Positions 35,377-44,140 of a stretch of 64,000 bases of DNA are shown here, one piece after another. This stretch comes from Agromyces sp. Leaf222. Lineage in GTDB: Bacteria; Actinomycetota; Actinomycetes; Actinomycetales; Microbacteriaceae. Position 1 is the stretch's first letter; each line of letters begins with the position of its first letter. The stretch lies in contig NZ_LMKQ01000001.1 in NCBI RefSeq assembly GCF_001421565.1, forward strand, positions 1,239,651 through 1,303,650, read 5' to 3'. Below the pieces are notes generated by a model. That model ran no database searches and was not told the origin of the DNA. It worked only from the letters and a program-made list of their open reading frames with translations. The translations under genes and the position numbers were made by a program.

Positions 35377-36894
35377 TCAGTACGCGCCATGACTGCCGAC
35401 GACCGCTCGCGCGGTCTTCAGCAGGATGACGATGTCGCCGGTCAGCGACCAGTTCTCGACGTAGTAGAGGTCGATCTTCACGCTCTCGTCCCAGGTGAGG
35501 TTCGAGCGGCCGCTGACCTGCCAGAGGCCGGTGATGCCCGGCTTCGTGAGCAGGCGCCGGTTGACGTCCTCCTCGTAGCGGTCGACCTCGGCGGGCAGCG
35601 GCGGGCGCGGGCCGACGAGGCTCATGTCGCCGACGAGCACGTTCCACAACTGGGGCAGCTCGTCGAGCGAGTAGCGGCGCAGGGTCTTGCCGATCGAGGT
35701 GATGCGCGGGTCGTCCTTGAGCTTGAACAGCACGCCATCGGACTCGTTGCGGGACTGCAGCTCGGCCAGGCGCGCCTCGGCGTCGATGACCATCGAGCGG
35801 AACTTCAGCATCGTGAAACGCGACCCGCCGACCCCGACGCGCTCCTGGCGGAACAGCACAGGGCCCTCGCTCGTCAGGCGCACCGACATGGCGATCGCGA
35901 TGATGAGCGGCAGCAACAGCAGCAGGATGCCTCCGGCGACGACCACGTCGAAGACCCGCTTGACTGCGTGCGCGAACCCCGAGTACTGCGGAAGGTCGAC
36001 GTGCACCATGGGCAGGCCGTTGATCGGCCTGAGGTGGATGCGCGGGCCCGCGACATCCGTGAGCCTGGAGACGAGGATCAGCTCGGTGTTCGAGTTCTCG
36101 AGGTCCCAGCCGAGCCGGCGGATGGTCGCATTGCCGCCGGGCAGGTCGCCGGCGACGATCACGGCGCGGGTCCTCGTGCGCTTCGACGTCGCCGCGAGGT
36201 CCTTGAACTCGATGGCCGGCAGGTCGATCTCGGCCAGCTGCGACGAGCGCGAGGTGCCCGCGTAGGTCGCGCCGATGGGCCGATAGCCCACGCGGTACTT
36301 GCGCCGCAGCTCGCCGGCGACGCGGGCCACGTCGTCGGGCCGGCCGACGATGATCGCGCCGGTCGTGCACCGGCCGACGCGTCGCATCGAGTGCAGCGCG
36401 GCGCGCCAGCCGACCCGCCCCAGCAGCAGGAGCACGAGTCCGAGCGGGAACGCCACCGCGAGGTATCCACGGGCGATGTCGACCTGGAACAGGAACGCGA
36501 CCGCCGCGAGCGTGCCGAACGTGAGGAAGGTCGCGTTCACGACGCGCTGGTACTCGACCATGCCCGTGCCGATGTTGCGCAGCAACCTCGACCGCGTGGC
36601 CGAGAGCGCGACCAGCCATCCGACCGCGATCGCCGCGGTCAGCGTCAGGTACGCGAGGTCGGACTGCGGGGTCGACGCCCGGAACCCGTTCGTCTGGAAT
36701 CGCAGCAGCTGGGCGACGAGCAGCGCGACGAGCACGATCGCGGCATCCGTCACCGAGATCGCGACCACGAGGCGCCGACGCCAGCCCAGCCGCCGCGGCT
36801 GGGCGGTGACCCGCTGCCCGACCGCGGATGCGCGCTCGAGCAGGCGCTCGCCGGGTATGCCGATTCGGGTGATCGGTTCGGCCTCACTGGACAT
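35377..36894 (-). CDS. Polyprenyl glycosylphosphotransferase (exopolysaccharide initiating enzyme)
   Basis: 505 residues. Four N-terminal helices and a CoA-binding-like cytoplasmic domain precede the catalytic domain: LLLPLIIAIAMSVRLTSEGPVLFRQERVG, KFRSMV, YSLDELPQLWNVLVGDMSLVGPRPPLP and TKPGITGLWQVSGRSNLTWDESV. This is the WbaP/CpsE/ExoY bacterial sugar transferase signature. It moves a hexose-1-phosphate from UDP-sugar to undecaprenyl phosphate, starting repeat-unit synthesis. It is the only initiating transferase visible, so it probably serves the Wzz/Wzy/Wzx set here and perhaps the cassette at 1-9.4 kb. A 384-nt gene-free region lies upstream. Confidence 0.93.
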   Translation of the reverse strand: MSSEAEPITRIGIPGERLLERASAVGQRVTAQPRRLGWRRRLVVAISVTDAAIVLVALLVAQLLRFQTNGFRASTPQSDLAYLTLTAAIAVGWLVALSATRSRLLRNIGTGMVEYQRVVNATFLTFGTLAAVAFLFQVDIARGYLAVAFPLGLVLLLLGRVGWRAALHSMRRVGRCTTGAIIVGRPDDVARVAGELRRKYRVGYRPIGATYAGTSRSSQLAEIDLPAIEFKDLAATSKRTRTRAVIVAGDLPGGNATIRRLGWDLENSNTELILVSRLTDVAGPRIHLRPINGLPMVHVDLPQYSGFAHAVKRVFDVVVAGGILLLLLPLIIAIAMSVRLTSEGPVLFRQERVGVGGSRFTMLKFRSMVIDAEARLAELQSRNESDGVLFKLKDDPRITSIGKTLRRYSLDELPQLWNVLVGDMSLVGPRPPLPAEVDRYEEDVNRRLLTKPGITGLWQVSGRSNLTWDESVKIDLYYVENWSLTGDIVILLKTARAVVGSHGAY

Positions 36895-37278
36895 CTGGCC
36901 CCCTGGACGTCAGTCAGCGTGCAGCGGAAGCCAGGGTCACGGATGACCGCCGGAGCCCGCATGCGGGATGGGTGCTTGGCCAGGCGGTCGTTGCCTGTGG
37001 GTGATCGAGCGGTTCCTGCGGTTTCCCGGTCGAAGGTCGTTCGGGAACCGACGACTTCGAAACGCGCTCTTCGCCGATCAAAGCATTCGCCCCTCCCCGG
37101 CGATAGGCGCACGCCCCCCTGTTCACAGGCTCTTCAGCCGAGTGATACATCCTCGACACAAAGCAGCGAGGCGTGCCCTCCGAACGGGGGGCACGCCTCG
37201 GGCGCAGCGGTGTTCGAAGGTCGAACGGGGCTCGGTCGAGGGTCGATCGGATGCCGCGGGCGGCTCAGACTCGGACGC
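36895..37278. other. Gene-free region upstream of the initiating transferase
   Basis: 384 nt with no credible gene. It contains a terminator at 37167-37200 for the minus-strand operon behind it and, nearer the transferase, an imperfect inverted repeat (GGTTTCCCG ... CGGGAACC, about 37017-37046) that could be an operator. The promoter of the transferase must lie here, but I cannot identify it with confidence. Confidence 0.5.
37167..37200 (-). terminator. Terminator hairpin of the 40.4-37.3 kb operon
   Basis: A 12-bp GC stem (CGAGGCGTGCCC with its complement) and a 10-nt loop lie about 80 nt after the last gene of the minus-strand operon 40432-37279. Confidence 0.75.
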
Positions 37279-38496
37279 TCAGGCGCGTGCGAGCGCGAGC
37301 ACCATCTCGTGCCGCGCCGACCACGAGTTGGCCTCGATGAAGTCGATGCGGTGCCGCTCCGACACCCTGCCCAGGTCGAGCGCGTGGTCGACGACGTCGG
37401 CGAAATCGGCGACGCTGTCGACGAGCAGCACGCGGTCGTCGATGCCGCGCACGGGCGGCAGGTCGATCGAGACGACGGGCATGCCGGCGGCGAGGTACTC
37501 GTACACCTTGAGCGGGCTCATGGCCTCGGTGAGCGGCGTGCGCCGATGCGCCAGCAGGCACACCTCGGCGTTCCGCAGCGTCGCGACGAGCTCGGCCCTC
37601 GCCACGCTCGGGTGGATGTGCACGTTCGGGAACCGACGCAGGCCGGCCACGTACTCCGGGTCGGGGCACGGCCCGAGCAGCACCACGTGGAGCTCGGGCC
37701 TGCGCGTCGCGAGGTCGGCGATGCCCGGCACGTCGAGTCGCGAGTCGAGCGTGCCGACGTAGACCGCGCGCGGGCCGGGGATCTCGGCGAACCAGGCCGG
37801 GGCGGCCGGGAGCAGGCCGAGCCACTCGTCGGGCTCGACGCCGTTCGGCACGACCATCGCCGGACCGGTCGGAGAGATGCGGTCGATGATCTCGGCCGAG
37901 ACCGCGGCGACGGAGCGGCCGGTCTCGGAGATGCGTCGGTAGGCCTCGCGGTACGCGGGCCAGTACGCCTGCCTGGCCGGCGAGCTCAGCCAGTCGTCGC
38001 GGGCGAAGAAGGTCACCCCCGAGGCCCAGTCGGCGGGCGCGAACCCGGCCACGAGCGGATTCGTGGTGAGCAGGTGCGGTGTCGTGAGACCCGCGCGGGC
38101 CGCAGCCCGCTCGAGCGACCGGTCGTAGCGCGCGTACTCGGACGCGACGCCGTCGACGTCGACCGGGTCCTCCCGCCGCAGGCGTGCCGGCCGGTGGTAC
38201 GAGACGCGCTCGTCTGCCGGGAATCGCACGTCGCGGTCGAGGATCGGCGAGGCGGCGACGCGCGGCACCCAGCGGAACGGGTCCGCGACGAGGAGCCGCC
38301 GCACCTCGGGGCTGCGCATGAGGCTGGAGAGGATCCGGTCGGGCGGACGCATCATGCCGCGCCGCACCGCGTCGGAGTAGGTCTCGTAGCTGAACGTGAA
38401 GACGAAGTCGGACGGGGCAGGCGCGCCCCCTCGGCCGGCATCCGCTGCTGCGTCGTCCTCGGAGAGGGCGTACGAGGCGTCGGGGTGCTCGCTCAC
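37279..38496 (-). CDS. GT4-like glycosyltransferase
   Basis: 405 residues from GTG 38496, which overlaps the acetyltransferase stop (GTGA). The C-terminal half has PRAVYVGTLDSRLDVPGIADLA, HVVLLGPCPDPEYVAGL, HPSVARAELVATLRNAEVCLLAH and EAMSPLKVYEYLAAGMPVVSIDLP, typical of TuaH/GT1-GT4-type GT-B enzymes (the conserved KxxEYLA). The N-terminal half (FVFTFSYETYSDAVRRGMMRPPDRIL) is the acceptor side and is similar to glycosyltransferases that act on lipid-linked intermediates. It ends the operon pyruvyl transferase, acetyltransferase, GT. Confidence 0.82.
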   Translation of the reverse strand: MSEHPDASYALSEDDAAADAGRGGAPAPSDFVFTFSYETYSDAVRRGMMRPPDRILSSLMRSPEVRRLLVADPFRWVPRVAASPILDRDVRFPADERVSYHRPARLRREDPVDVDGVASEYARYDRSLERAAARAGLTTPHLLTTNPLVAGFAPADWASGVTFFARDDWLSSPARQAYWPAYREAYRRISETGRSVAAVSAEIIDRISPTGPAMVVPNGVEPDEWLGLLPAAPAWFAEIPGPRAVYVGTLDSRLDVPGIADLATRRPELHVVLLGPCPDPEYVAGLRRFPNVHIHPSVARAELVATLRNAEVCLLAHRRTPLTEAMSPLKVYEYLAAGMPVVSIDLPPVRGIDDRVLLVDSVADFADVVDHALDLGRVSERHRIDFIEANSWSARHEMVLALARA

Positions 38497-39053
38497 GCCG
38501 TCAGCTCCCGGATGACGCGCGCGGGCGCGCCGGCGACCACGCAGCGCGGCGGCACGTCGTCGCGCACGACGGAGTTCGCGCCGACGACCGCGCCGGCGCC
38601 GATCGTGACACCCGGCATGATCACCGCGTTCTGGCCGATCCAGGCGCCGCGGCAGATGCGAACGGGCGCCACGCGGGCGAGCGGCTGGTCGCGGATGAAG
38701 ACGTCGGGGTCGTCGAACCCGTGCGTGTGGTCGGAGATGTAGACGCCGCGCGCGATGGCAACGCCGTCCTCGAGGACGACGCTCTGCACGGCGGAGATCG
38801 AGGTCTGGTTCATGCGCACCCGGTCGCCGATCACGATCGTGGGGGAGGGTTCGTCGAGCCGCGGCACGATCAGCCACGACCCTGGCCCGATGAGCACGTC
38901 GGAACCGACCGCGATGCGGTGGGCGTTGCCGACCCGGAACGGCAGCAGGATGCGGGTTCGCGCACCGAAGCTCGCGAACCCCGTCGAGGCGATCTTCGAG
39001 AAGAGCGCATCGCGGGCCCGCTGCATCAGCAGCACCAGCTTCAGACCGTTCAC
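38493..39053 (-). CDS. Hexapeptide-repeat O-acetyltransferase
   Basis: 186 residues from GTG 39053, with a strong SD (GGGGAGG) about 5 nt before it. Hexad repeats (RIAVGSDVLIGPGSWLIVPRL, VRICRGAWIGQNAVIMPGVTIGAGAVVGANSVVRDDVPPRCVVAGAPARVIRELT) are those of NodL/LacA/WcaF-type acetyltransferases; the HTHGFDDP motif includes a likely catalytic His. It probably O-acetylates a sugar in the glycan. Coupled by GTGA overlap to the glycosyltransferase downstream and 137 nt after the pyruvyl transferase gene. Confidence 0.87.
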   Translation of the reverse strand: MNGLKLVLLMQRARDALFSKIASTGFASFGARTRILLPFRVGNAHRIAVGSDVLIGPGSWLIVPRLDEPSPTIVIGDRVRMNQTSISAVQSVVLEDGVAIARGVYISDHTHGFDDPDVFIRDQPLARVAPVRICRGAWIGQNAVIMPGVTIGAGAVVGANSVVRDDVPPRCVVAGAPARVIRELTA

Positions 39054-39190
39054 ATCGCCTCCCCTACCGGCGGCGACCCGTGTGACGCCCGAATCCGAAT
39101 ACGTCCTTCGAGCGTCCGTCATCGGCCGAGTCGCCAGCCCGCTCAGCGTATCCGGCGGACGTCGTGAACCGAGGGTCGAACGCCGATTGT

Positions 39191-40432
39191 TTACCCGGAG
39201 GTAACAGTCCGATCCCTGACGGGGAGCCGCGCGAGGTTGCGACCGGCGAGCGCCTGCACGTCGGCGAGCCGTGAGACGATTCGCCTCGAGAGCTCCTCGG
39301 CGTCGTCGGCGGTCTCGCCCGCGACACGGGCGAGGTCGGTCGCGAGGCGATCGCTCGCGACGCAGAGCCGGGGTGCGCCGAAGAGGTCCATGAGCCCCTC
39401 GACCTTGCCCTGCGTGGCCACGGTCACCGCGGGAACCCCTTGCATGAGGCTCATGACCGCGAGGTGCATGCGCCCCGTCACCGTGACCCTCGCCCGACCG
39501 GTCAGCCCGCGGATCGCCGAGGGCGAGAGCAGGTGGTCGACGAGCACCACGTCGGCGTCGTGCTCGAACCGCTCGGCCACGGCCAGGCAGATCGGCAGGT
39601 CGTCGGCGCCCGGACGCGAGACGTGCGGCACCAGGAGGACGCCGTGCCCTCGGTCGCGAAGGGTGCGCACGACCTCGACATAGGGTTCGAGGCCGCCGTC
39701 GGCCGGCACGAGGCCGGAGAAGTTCACGAGGGCGAGCGGCCCGCGCACCCGGTCGGCCCAGATCGACGCGGTGTCCGCGTCGGCGCTCCTGGCGAGGAAG
39801 ACGATGTCGGCGCCGTCGACGACGGGTTCGATGCCGTCGGCCCTGGCGCGTGCGGCCGAGCGCGGGTCCCGCAGCACGGCCTCGACGCCGCTCGCCGCCG
39901 CGTCGCGCACCGCACGGAGCGCGACGGGATGCGGCGAGGCGTTCCAGCTGAAGCCGAGGATCCGGGCGTCGATGCCGACCTCGGCCGCCCGGCGGGCGAG
40001 GTTTGCGCGGTTCGCCGAGGCCCGGTGCCCGTAGCCGCCGTCCATCACGTCGGCGCCGACGACCGAGAACGAGGTCGCCGTGCGCAGCAGCTCGCGGAAG
40101 GCCCGCATGTCGCGTGCGTGGCCGATCAGGTCGCCGTAGGCGAGCGAGAGCAGGGGCACCACGCGCACCCGGTCGTCGTCGATGGCGTAGTCGGTCGGCC
40201 GCCGGCAGATGACGCTCACGCGGCCGTCGACGTTCTCGATGAACGCCTCGACGAGCGCCTGGTCGCCGATGTTCCCGCCGCCGGCCGGGGCGAGCAGCAC
40301 GTGGTGCGCTCCATCCCTCGGGCCCGCCACGTGGCGCTTGGAGAGGAGGATGCGGTCGGCTGCCGCGAGCAGCCCCGGCGACCGCAGCGGCTGCGAGAGG
40401 CGTTGGCGGAGTGCGCCGAGTCCGTTGGCCAT
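39191..40432 (-). CDS. Polysaccharide pyruvyl transferase family protein
   Basis: 413 residues. APAGGGNIGDQALVEAFIENV (nucleotide-fold start with NxGDxA), GADVMDGGYG and TVTGRMHLAVMSLMQGVPAVTVATQGKVEGLMDLFG (the GRxH motif) identify the family. It is the third member in this window, and more like the partial gene at 1-543 (GNRIHG) than the one at 5140-6318. Expected to add pyruvate ketals to a glycan sugar. Diverges from the acyl-loading operon across 244 nt containing a large hairpin. Confidence 0.85.
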   Translation of the reverse strand: MANGLGALRQRLSQPLRSPGLLAAADRILLSKRHVAGPRDGAHHVLLAPAGGGNIGDQALVEAFIENVDGRVSVICRRPTDYAIDDDRVRVVPLLSLAYGDLIGHARDMRAFRELLRTATSFSVVGADVMDGGYGHRASANRANLARRAAEVGIDARILGFSWNASPHPVALRAVRDAAASGVEAVLRDPRSAARARADGIEPVVDGADIVFLARSADADTASIWADRVRGPLALVNFSGLVPADGGLEPYVEVVRTLRDRGHGVLLVPHVSRPGADDLPICLAVAERFEHDADVVLVDHLLSPSAIRGLTGRARVTVTGRMHLAVMSLMQGVPAVTVATQGKVEGLMDLFGAPRLCVASDRLATDLARVAGETADDAEELSRRIVSRLADVQALAGRNLARLPVRDRTVTSG

Positions 40433-40505
40433 CGAGGGTCCTTCCGGTGCGTGGGTGCGGCGAGCTCCGCCGACAGGCGGTCAGCATATCCGCACGATCT
40501 CCGCG

Positions 40506-40542
40506 CCCGGATCCCACCCCCCGAGCTGGGGGTGCCTCCGGG
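40506..40542. promoter_or_regulatory. Interrupted stem-loop between the pyruvyl transferase and acyl-loading operons
   Basis: CCCGGA (40506-40511) pairs with TCCGGG (40537-40542), and inside it CACCCCC (40515-40521) with GGGGGTG (40528-40534). The two stems are separated by a small asymmetric bulge. It sits 9 nt before the TAACA motif and within the presumed 5' region of both divergent genes. Confidence 0.5.
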
Positions 40543-40550
40543 CCAAGCCG

Positions 40551-40566
40551 TAACATGCGCGCAACA
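40551..40566 (+). promoter_or_regulatory. 16-nt motif shared with the Wzz operon promoter
   Basis: TAACATGCGCGCAACA matches 26251-26266 at 15 of 16 positions. The start codon of the fatty acyl-AMP ligase is 110 nt downstream. A shared regulator or promoter architecture is inferred only from the repeated sequence. Confidence 0.4.
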
Positions 40567-40676
40567 CGGTGTGCGCGCGGTGTTCAACAACGCTCCATAT
40601 GCTCGGCACACCCGGGGTTGCGCCGGACGACGGAGTTCCATCAGCCGGGCGGCCGACAGGGGAGGGAGCCGACGTC

Positions 40677-42404
40677 ATGAGCATGACTTTCGTCGACGTC
40701 ATGATGTGCACCGCAGCCGAGGCCGGCGAGGAGCGCGGAATCAGGTTCTACTCGAGCCCGACCGATTCCGAGTTCAGGTCGTACGCGGCCCTCGACCGGC
40801 AGGCTCGCGCCGACGCCGCCGCACTGGCCGCGCGCGGCCACGCCGCCGGAGACGTGGTGATCCTCGCCTTCGATCCGGGCCTCGCCTTCATCCGGGCGAT
40901 CTACGCGACGTTCTACGCAGGCCTCGTCGCGGCCCCCGTGCCCGTCGCGGCGATGCGTCAGCCGGGTGCCGCGCTGGCTCGGCTCGAGGCGATCATCGCC
41001 GACTCCCGCAGCGTGCTCGTGCTCACCGACGGCACGGCGCTCGCCGCGATGGGCCTCGAGCCCGGTGACGCCCCGGCCGGTGCCTCCGTCACGCAGGTCA
41101 CGACCTTCGCGGGCGAGGCGGATGCCGCGTCGTGGACGCCGCCGGCCATCACCGCCGAGTCGCTCGCCCTGCTGCAGTACACCTCCGGCTCGACCGGAAC
41201 GCCGAAGGGCGTGATGGTCAGTCACGGCAACCTCGTCGCCAACGAGGCCGCGATCACGGCGGCCGCGGGCATCTCGGCCGAGTCGCGCACGATGGGCTGG
41301 CTGCCGCACTACCACGACATGGGTCTGGTCGGTCAGCTCCTCCAGCCGATCTTCGTCGGTGCCGACAGCGTGCTCACCTCGCCGAGCCAGTTCCTGCGGC
41401 GTCCGCTGCTCTGGCTCCGGCTCATCAGCCGGTACCGCTCGACGCACACGGTCGGGCCGGATTTCGCATACGGCCTGTGCACGAGGCTCGTCACCGACGA
41501 GCAGCTCGCCGAACTCGACCTGTCGGCGCTCCGGGGCGTCATCACGGGCGCCGAGCCGGTGCGCGGATCGACCCTCGCCGCCTTCTCGCACCGGTTCGCC
41601 GCGGCCGGGTTCCACGGCCGCGCCTTCATCCCCGCGTACGGCATGGCCGAGACGACCTTGCTCGTGACGGCGAGCGTGCGGCCCGGGCCGGTGAAGCCGA
41701 TCCGGGTCGATGCCGCCGGGGTCGAGGCCGGGGAGCTGCACGACCCCGTATCCGACGACCGGGTGGTCGAACTCGTCTCGTGCGGGCCGGCGGCCGCCGG
41801 GCACGAGATCGCGATCATGGATCCCGCCTCCGGCCTCCGCGTCGGCGAGGGCGCGATCGGCGAGATCCTCGTGCGCGGACCGAGCGTCGCCCGCGGCTAC
41901 TGGGACCGTCCGGAGGAGACCGAGCTCGTCTTCGGCGCGACCCTCGTCGGCGAGCCCGGCGACCGCCGCTACCTCCGAACCGGCGACCTCGGGTCGCTCG
42001 TCGACGGCGAGCTCGTCATCACGGGCCGCATCAAGGACCTCATCATCATCCGCGGACGCAACCTGTATCCGCAGGACCTCGAGACGACCGCTGAGGTGTT
42101 CCTGCAGTCCGGATGCCTCAGCGCGGCGTTCGAGGGTCTCGGTTCGCAACCGGCGGTCGGTCTCGTCGCCGAGGTCGACTCGGCGCGCGTGCCGCTCGAC
42201 GAGCTCGAGCGGCTGGCCGAGGAGGTGCGCCGGAGGGTCGTCGACGAGTACACCCTGCCCGAACTCGGCATCGCCTTCATCCGCAAGGGCACGCTGCCCC
42301 GCACGACGAGCGGCAAGGTGCAGCGCGCGCTCACCCGATCGCTGCTCGCCGACGAGCGGCTCGCGACCGTGCTCAGCGTCGGATTCGATCGGAGCACCGT
42401 ATGA
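40677..42404 (+). CDS. Fatty acyl-AMP ligase (FAAL)
   Basis: 575 residues. ANL-superfamily motifs are all present: YTSGSTGTPKG (A3, 168-178), YGMAETTL (A5), TGDLG (A7), GRIKDLIIIRGRNLYPQDLE (A8) and RTTSGKVQ (A10 Lys). LPHYHDMGLVGQLLQP (209-) and the absence of the CoA-ligase pattern are characteristic of FAAL rather than acyl-CoA synthetase, so it should adenylate a free fatty acid and pass it to the phosphopantetheine arm of the ACP encoded at 45918-46169. ATG 40677 has GGAGGGA about 9 nt upstream. Coupled by ATGA overlap to the first dehydrogenase-like gene. It starts a five-gene operon. Confidence 0.9.
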   Translation: MSMTFVDVMMCTAAEAGEERGIRFYSSPTDSEFRSYAALDRQARADAAALAARGHAAGDVVILAFDPGLAFIRAIYATFYAGLVAAPVPVAAMRQPGAALARLEAIIADSRSVLVLTDGTALAAMGLEPGDAPAGASVTQVTTFAGEADAASWTPPAITAESLALLQYTSGSTGTPKGVMVSHGNLVANEAAITAAAGISAESRTMGWLPHYHDMGLVGQLLQPIFVGADSVLTSPSQFLRRPLLWLRLISRYRSTHTVGPDFAYGLCTRLVTDEQLAELDLSALRGVITGAEPVRGSTLAAFSHRFAAAGFHGRAFIPAYGMAETTLLVTASVRPGPVKPIRVDAAGVEAGELHDPVSDDRVVELVSCGPAAAGHEIAIMDPASGLRVGEGAIGEILVRGPSVARGYWDRPEETELVFGATLVGEPGDRRYLRTGDLGSLVDGELVITGRIKDLIIIRGRNLYPQDLETTAEVFLQSGCLSAAFEGLGSQPAVGLVAEVDSARVPLDELERLAEEVRRRVVDEYTLPELGIAFIRKGTLPRTTSGKVQRALTRSLLADERLATVLSVGFDRSTV

Positions 42405-44140
42405 GCGCGGCGGCCCCGGGCTCGGTCTCGACGATCGACGCGCACGAGACCGCGCCGCCGACTGAGCGGCTCGATCGCCCGGCGGTGGCCGCCTTCGAGG
42501 CGTTCCTCGGCGAACCCGACGAGCCCGGCGCGGTGATCACGACCGATCGGTCGATCGAGCTCGACGAGGCATCCGAGTTCCCCGGCGACGCCGTCGACGC
42601 CGTCGACGGCTGGGGACTGCAGCGCGCCTACGTGCCGGAGTCGCACGGCGGCGGCCTCGGCGACGTGTTCGTGCCGATGATGATGATCCGGCGGCTCGCC
42701 GGTCGCGACCTCACGGTCGCCGTCGCGCACGGCAAGACCTTCCTCGGCGCCGTCGGAGCCTGGATCGCCGGCGGACGGATCGCGGGCGACATGGCCGAGC
42801 TCGTGCTCGCGGGCGACCCGGTCTCGTGGGGTCTCACCGAGCCCGGACGCGGCTCCGACCTCTCGAACACGGCGACCGCGGCCCCCATCGGCGGCGACAT
42901 CCGGATCACCGGTGCGAAGTGGCCGATCAACAACGCCACGCGCGGCCGCGCGATGACCGTGCTCGCCCGCAGCTCCGAACAGCCGGGGCCGCGGGCGCTC
43001 TCGCTCGTCCTCGTCGACAAGCAGCGCGTCGACGCGGGCACCCTGTCCGCTCGCCCCAAGGTCGCCACCCACGGCATCCGCGGTGCCGACATCAGCGGGC
43101 TCGAGCTGAACGGCACGATCGTCGAGGCCGACCGCCTCGTCGGGGCGCCCGGCCACGGACTCGAGATCGTGCTGAAGAGCCTGCAGCTGACGAGGCCGTT
43201 GACCACGGCCCTCTCGCTCGGGGCGGCCGATCACGCGATCGCGATCGCGACCGGGTTCGCGTCGGGCCGCCGGCTCTTCGGGCGCTCGCTCGCCGGCCTT
43301 CCGGCGGCGCGGGCGACGCTCGGAACCGCGATCGCGGACTCGCTGCTGGCCGAGGCCGTCATGTACGCGGGCGCCCGCGGCGCGCACCGGACTCCCGAGG
43401 AGATGTCCCTCGTCAGCGCGCTCGTGAAGTTCCTCGTGCCCGACACGGTCGACCTCATGTTCCGGGATCTCACGCCCTTCGTCGGGGCGAGGTCGCAGCT
43501 GCTCGGCATCGCCGGCGCCGGCGCCTTCCAGAAGGCCGCGCGCGACAACCGGGTCGTCGGCATCTTCGACGGCAACTCCGTCGTCAACCTGAACATGATC
43601 ATCAACGAGTTCCCGTCGATCGCGCGCGTCACCGAGCCCGTCGATGCCGAGGGCATCGTCGCCGACTTCGGCTTCGCGGCTCGCGACGGATGGGTCGACA
43701 CGTCGAGGCTCAGGCTCGTCACCAAGCGCGGATCGCGAGTGCTCCGCAGCCTGCCCGGCCTGGTCGACCTGCTCGGCGCGCGGCCGGCCGCCTCGCCTGC
43801 GAGGCGCATCGTCGCCGAGTACGACCGGCTCGTGGCCTCGGCCGGAGCCGCGCCGCGGGAGTCGGCGCCGTCGGCGGCCTCGTTCGACCTCGCCGAGCGG
43901 ATCGCGCTCTGCTTCGGCGCCGCGTGCGCCATCGCCACGGACCTCGGGTCGCCGCAGGCGTCGAGCGCCCCGTCCGAGGTGCGCCTGACCGCGATCCTCG
44001 ACCGGGTCGCCGTGCGGCTCGGCCTGCAGGCCTCGACGTCGGCGGCACCGTCGGCGTCCGCGCTCGCCGAGCTGGCCTTCGAGGAGTCGGCGCGCGCACG
44101 GGCGGTCTCGATGCTCGACGGATGGGCGGACGCCGCATGA
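42401..44140 (+). CDS. Acyl-CoA/ACP dehydrogenase-like flavoprotein, long form (ACAD-1)
   Basis: 579 residues, longer than the usual 380-400. The FAD-binding signature WGLTEPGRGSDLSN and GAKWPINNATRG is present, as is the helical C-terminal domain (FASGRRLFGRSLAGLPAARATLG). At the place of the usual YEGT catalytic loop the sequence is GIFDGNSVVN, giving Asp390 where medium-chain acyl-CoA dehydrogenases have Glu. About 170 further residues after that are helical and Ala-rich and do not match the family. Presumably it desaturates an acyl-ACP made by the neighbouring FAAL. ATGA overlaps tie it to both neighbours. Activity is unproven; a structural partner role is possible. Confidence 0.72.
   Translation: MSAAAPGSVSTIDAHETAPPTERLDRPAVAAFEAFLGEPDEPGAVITTDRSIELDEASEFPGDAVDAVDGWGLQRAYVPESHGGGLGDVFVPMMMIRRLAGRDLTVAVAHGKTFLGAVGAWIAGGRIAGDMAELVLAGDPVSWGLTEPGRGSDLSNTATAAPIGGDIRITGAKWPINNATRGRAMTVLARSSEQPGPRALSLVLVDKQRVDAGTLSARPKVATHGIRGADISGLELNGTIVEADRLVGAPGHGLEIVLKSLQLTRPLTTALSLGAADHAIAIATGFASGRRLFGRSLAGLPAARATLGTAIADSLLAEAVMYAGARGAHRTPEEMSLVSALVKFLVPDTVDLMFRDLTPFVGARSQLLGIAGAGAFQKAARDNRVVGIFDGNSVVNLNMIINEFPSIARVTEPVDAEGIVADFGFAARDGWVDTSRLRLVTKRGSRVLRSLPGLVDLLGARPAASPARRIVAEYDRLVASAGAAPRESAPSAASFDLAERIALCFGAACAIATDLGSPQASSAPSEVRLTAILDRVAVRLGLQASTSAAPSASALAELAFEESARARAVSMLDGWADAA

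Noticed and set aside
39188..39206. Inverted repeat TGTTTACC-CGGA-GGTAACA as an operator.
   Set aside because: It overlaps the stop codon of the pyruvyl transferase gene and has a mismatch; position and quality do not support a regulator site.
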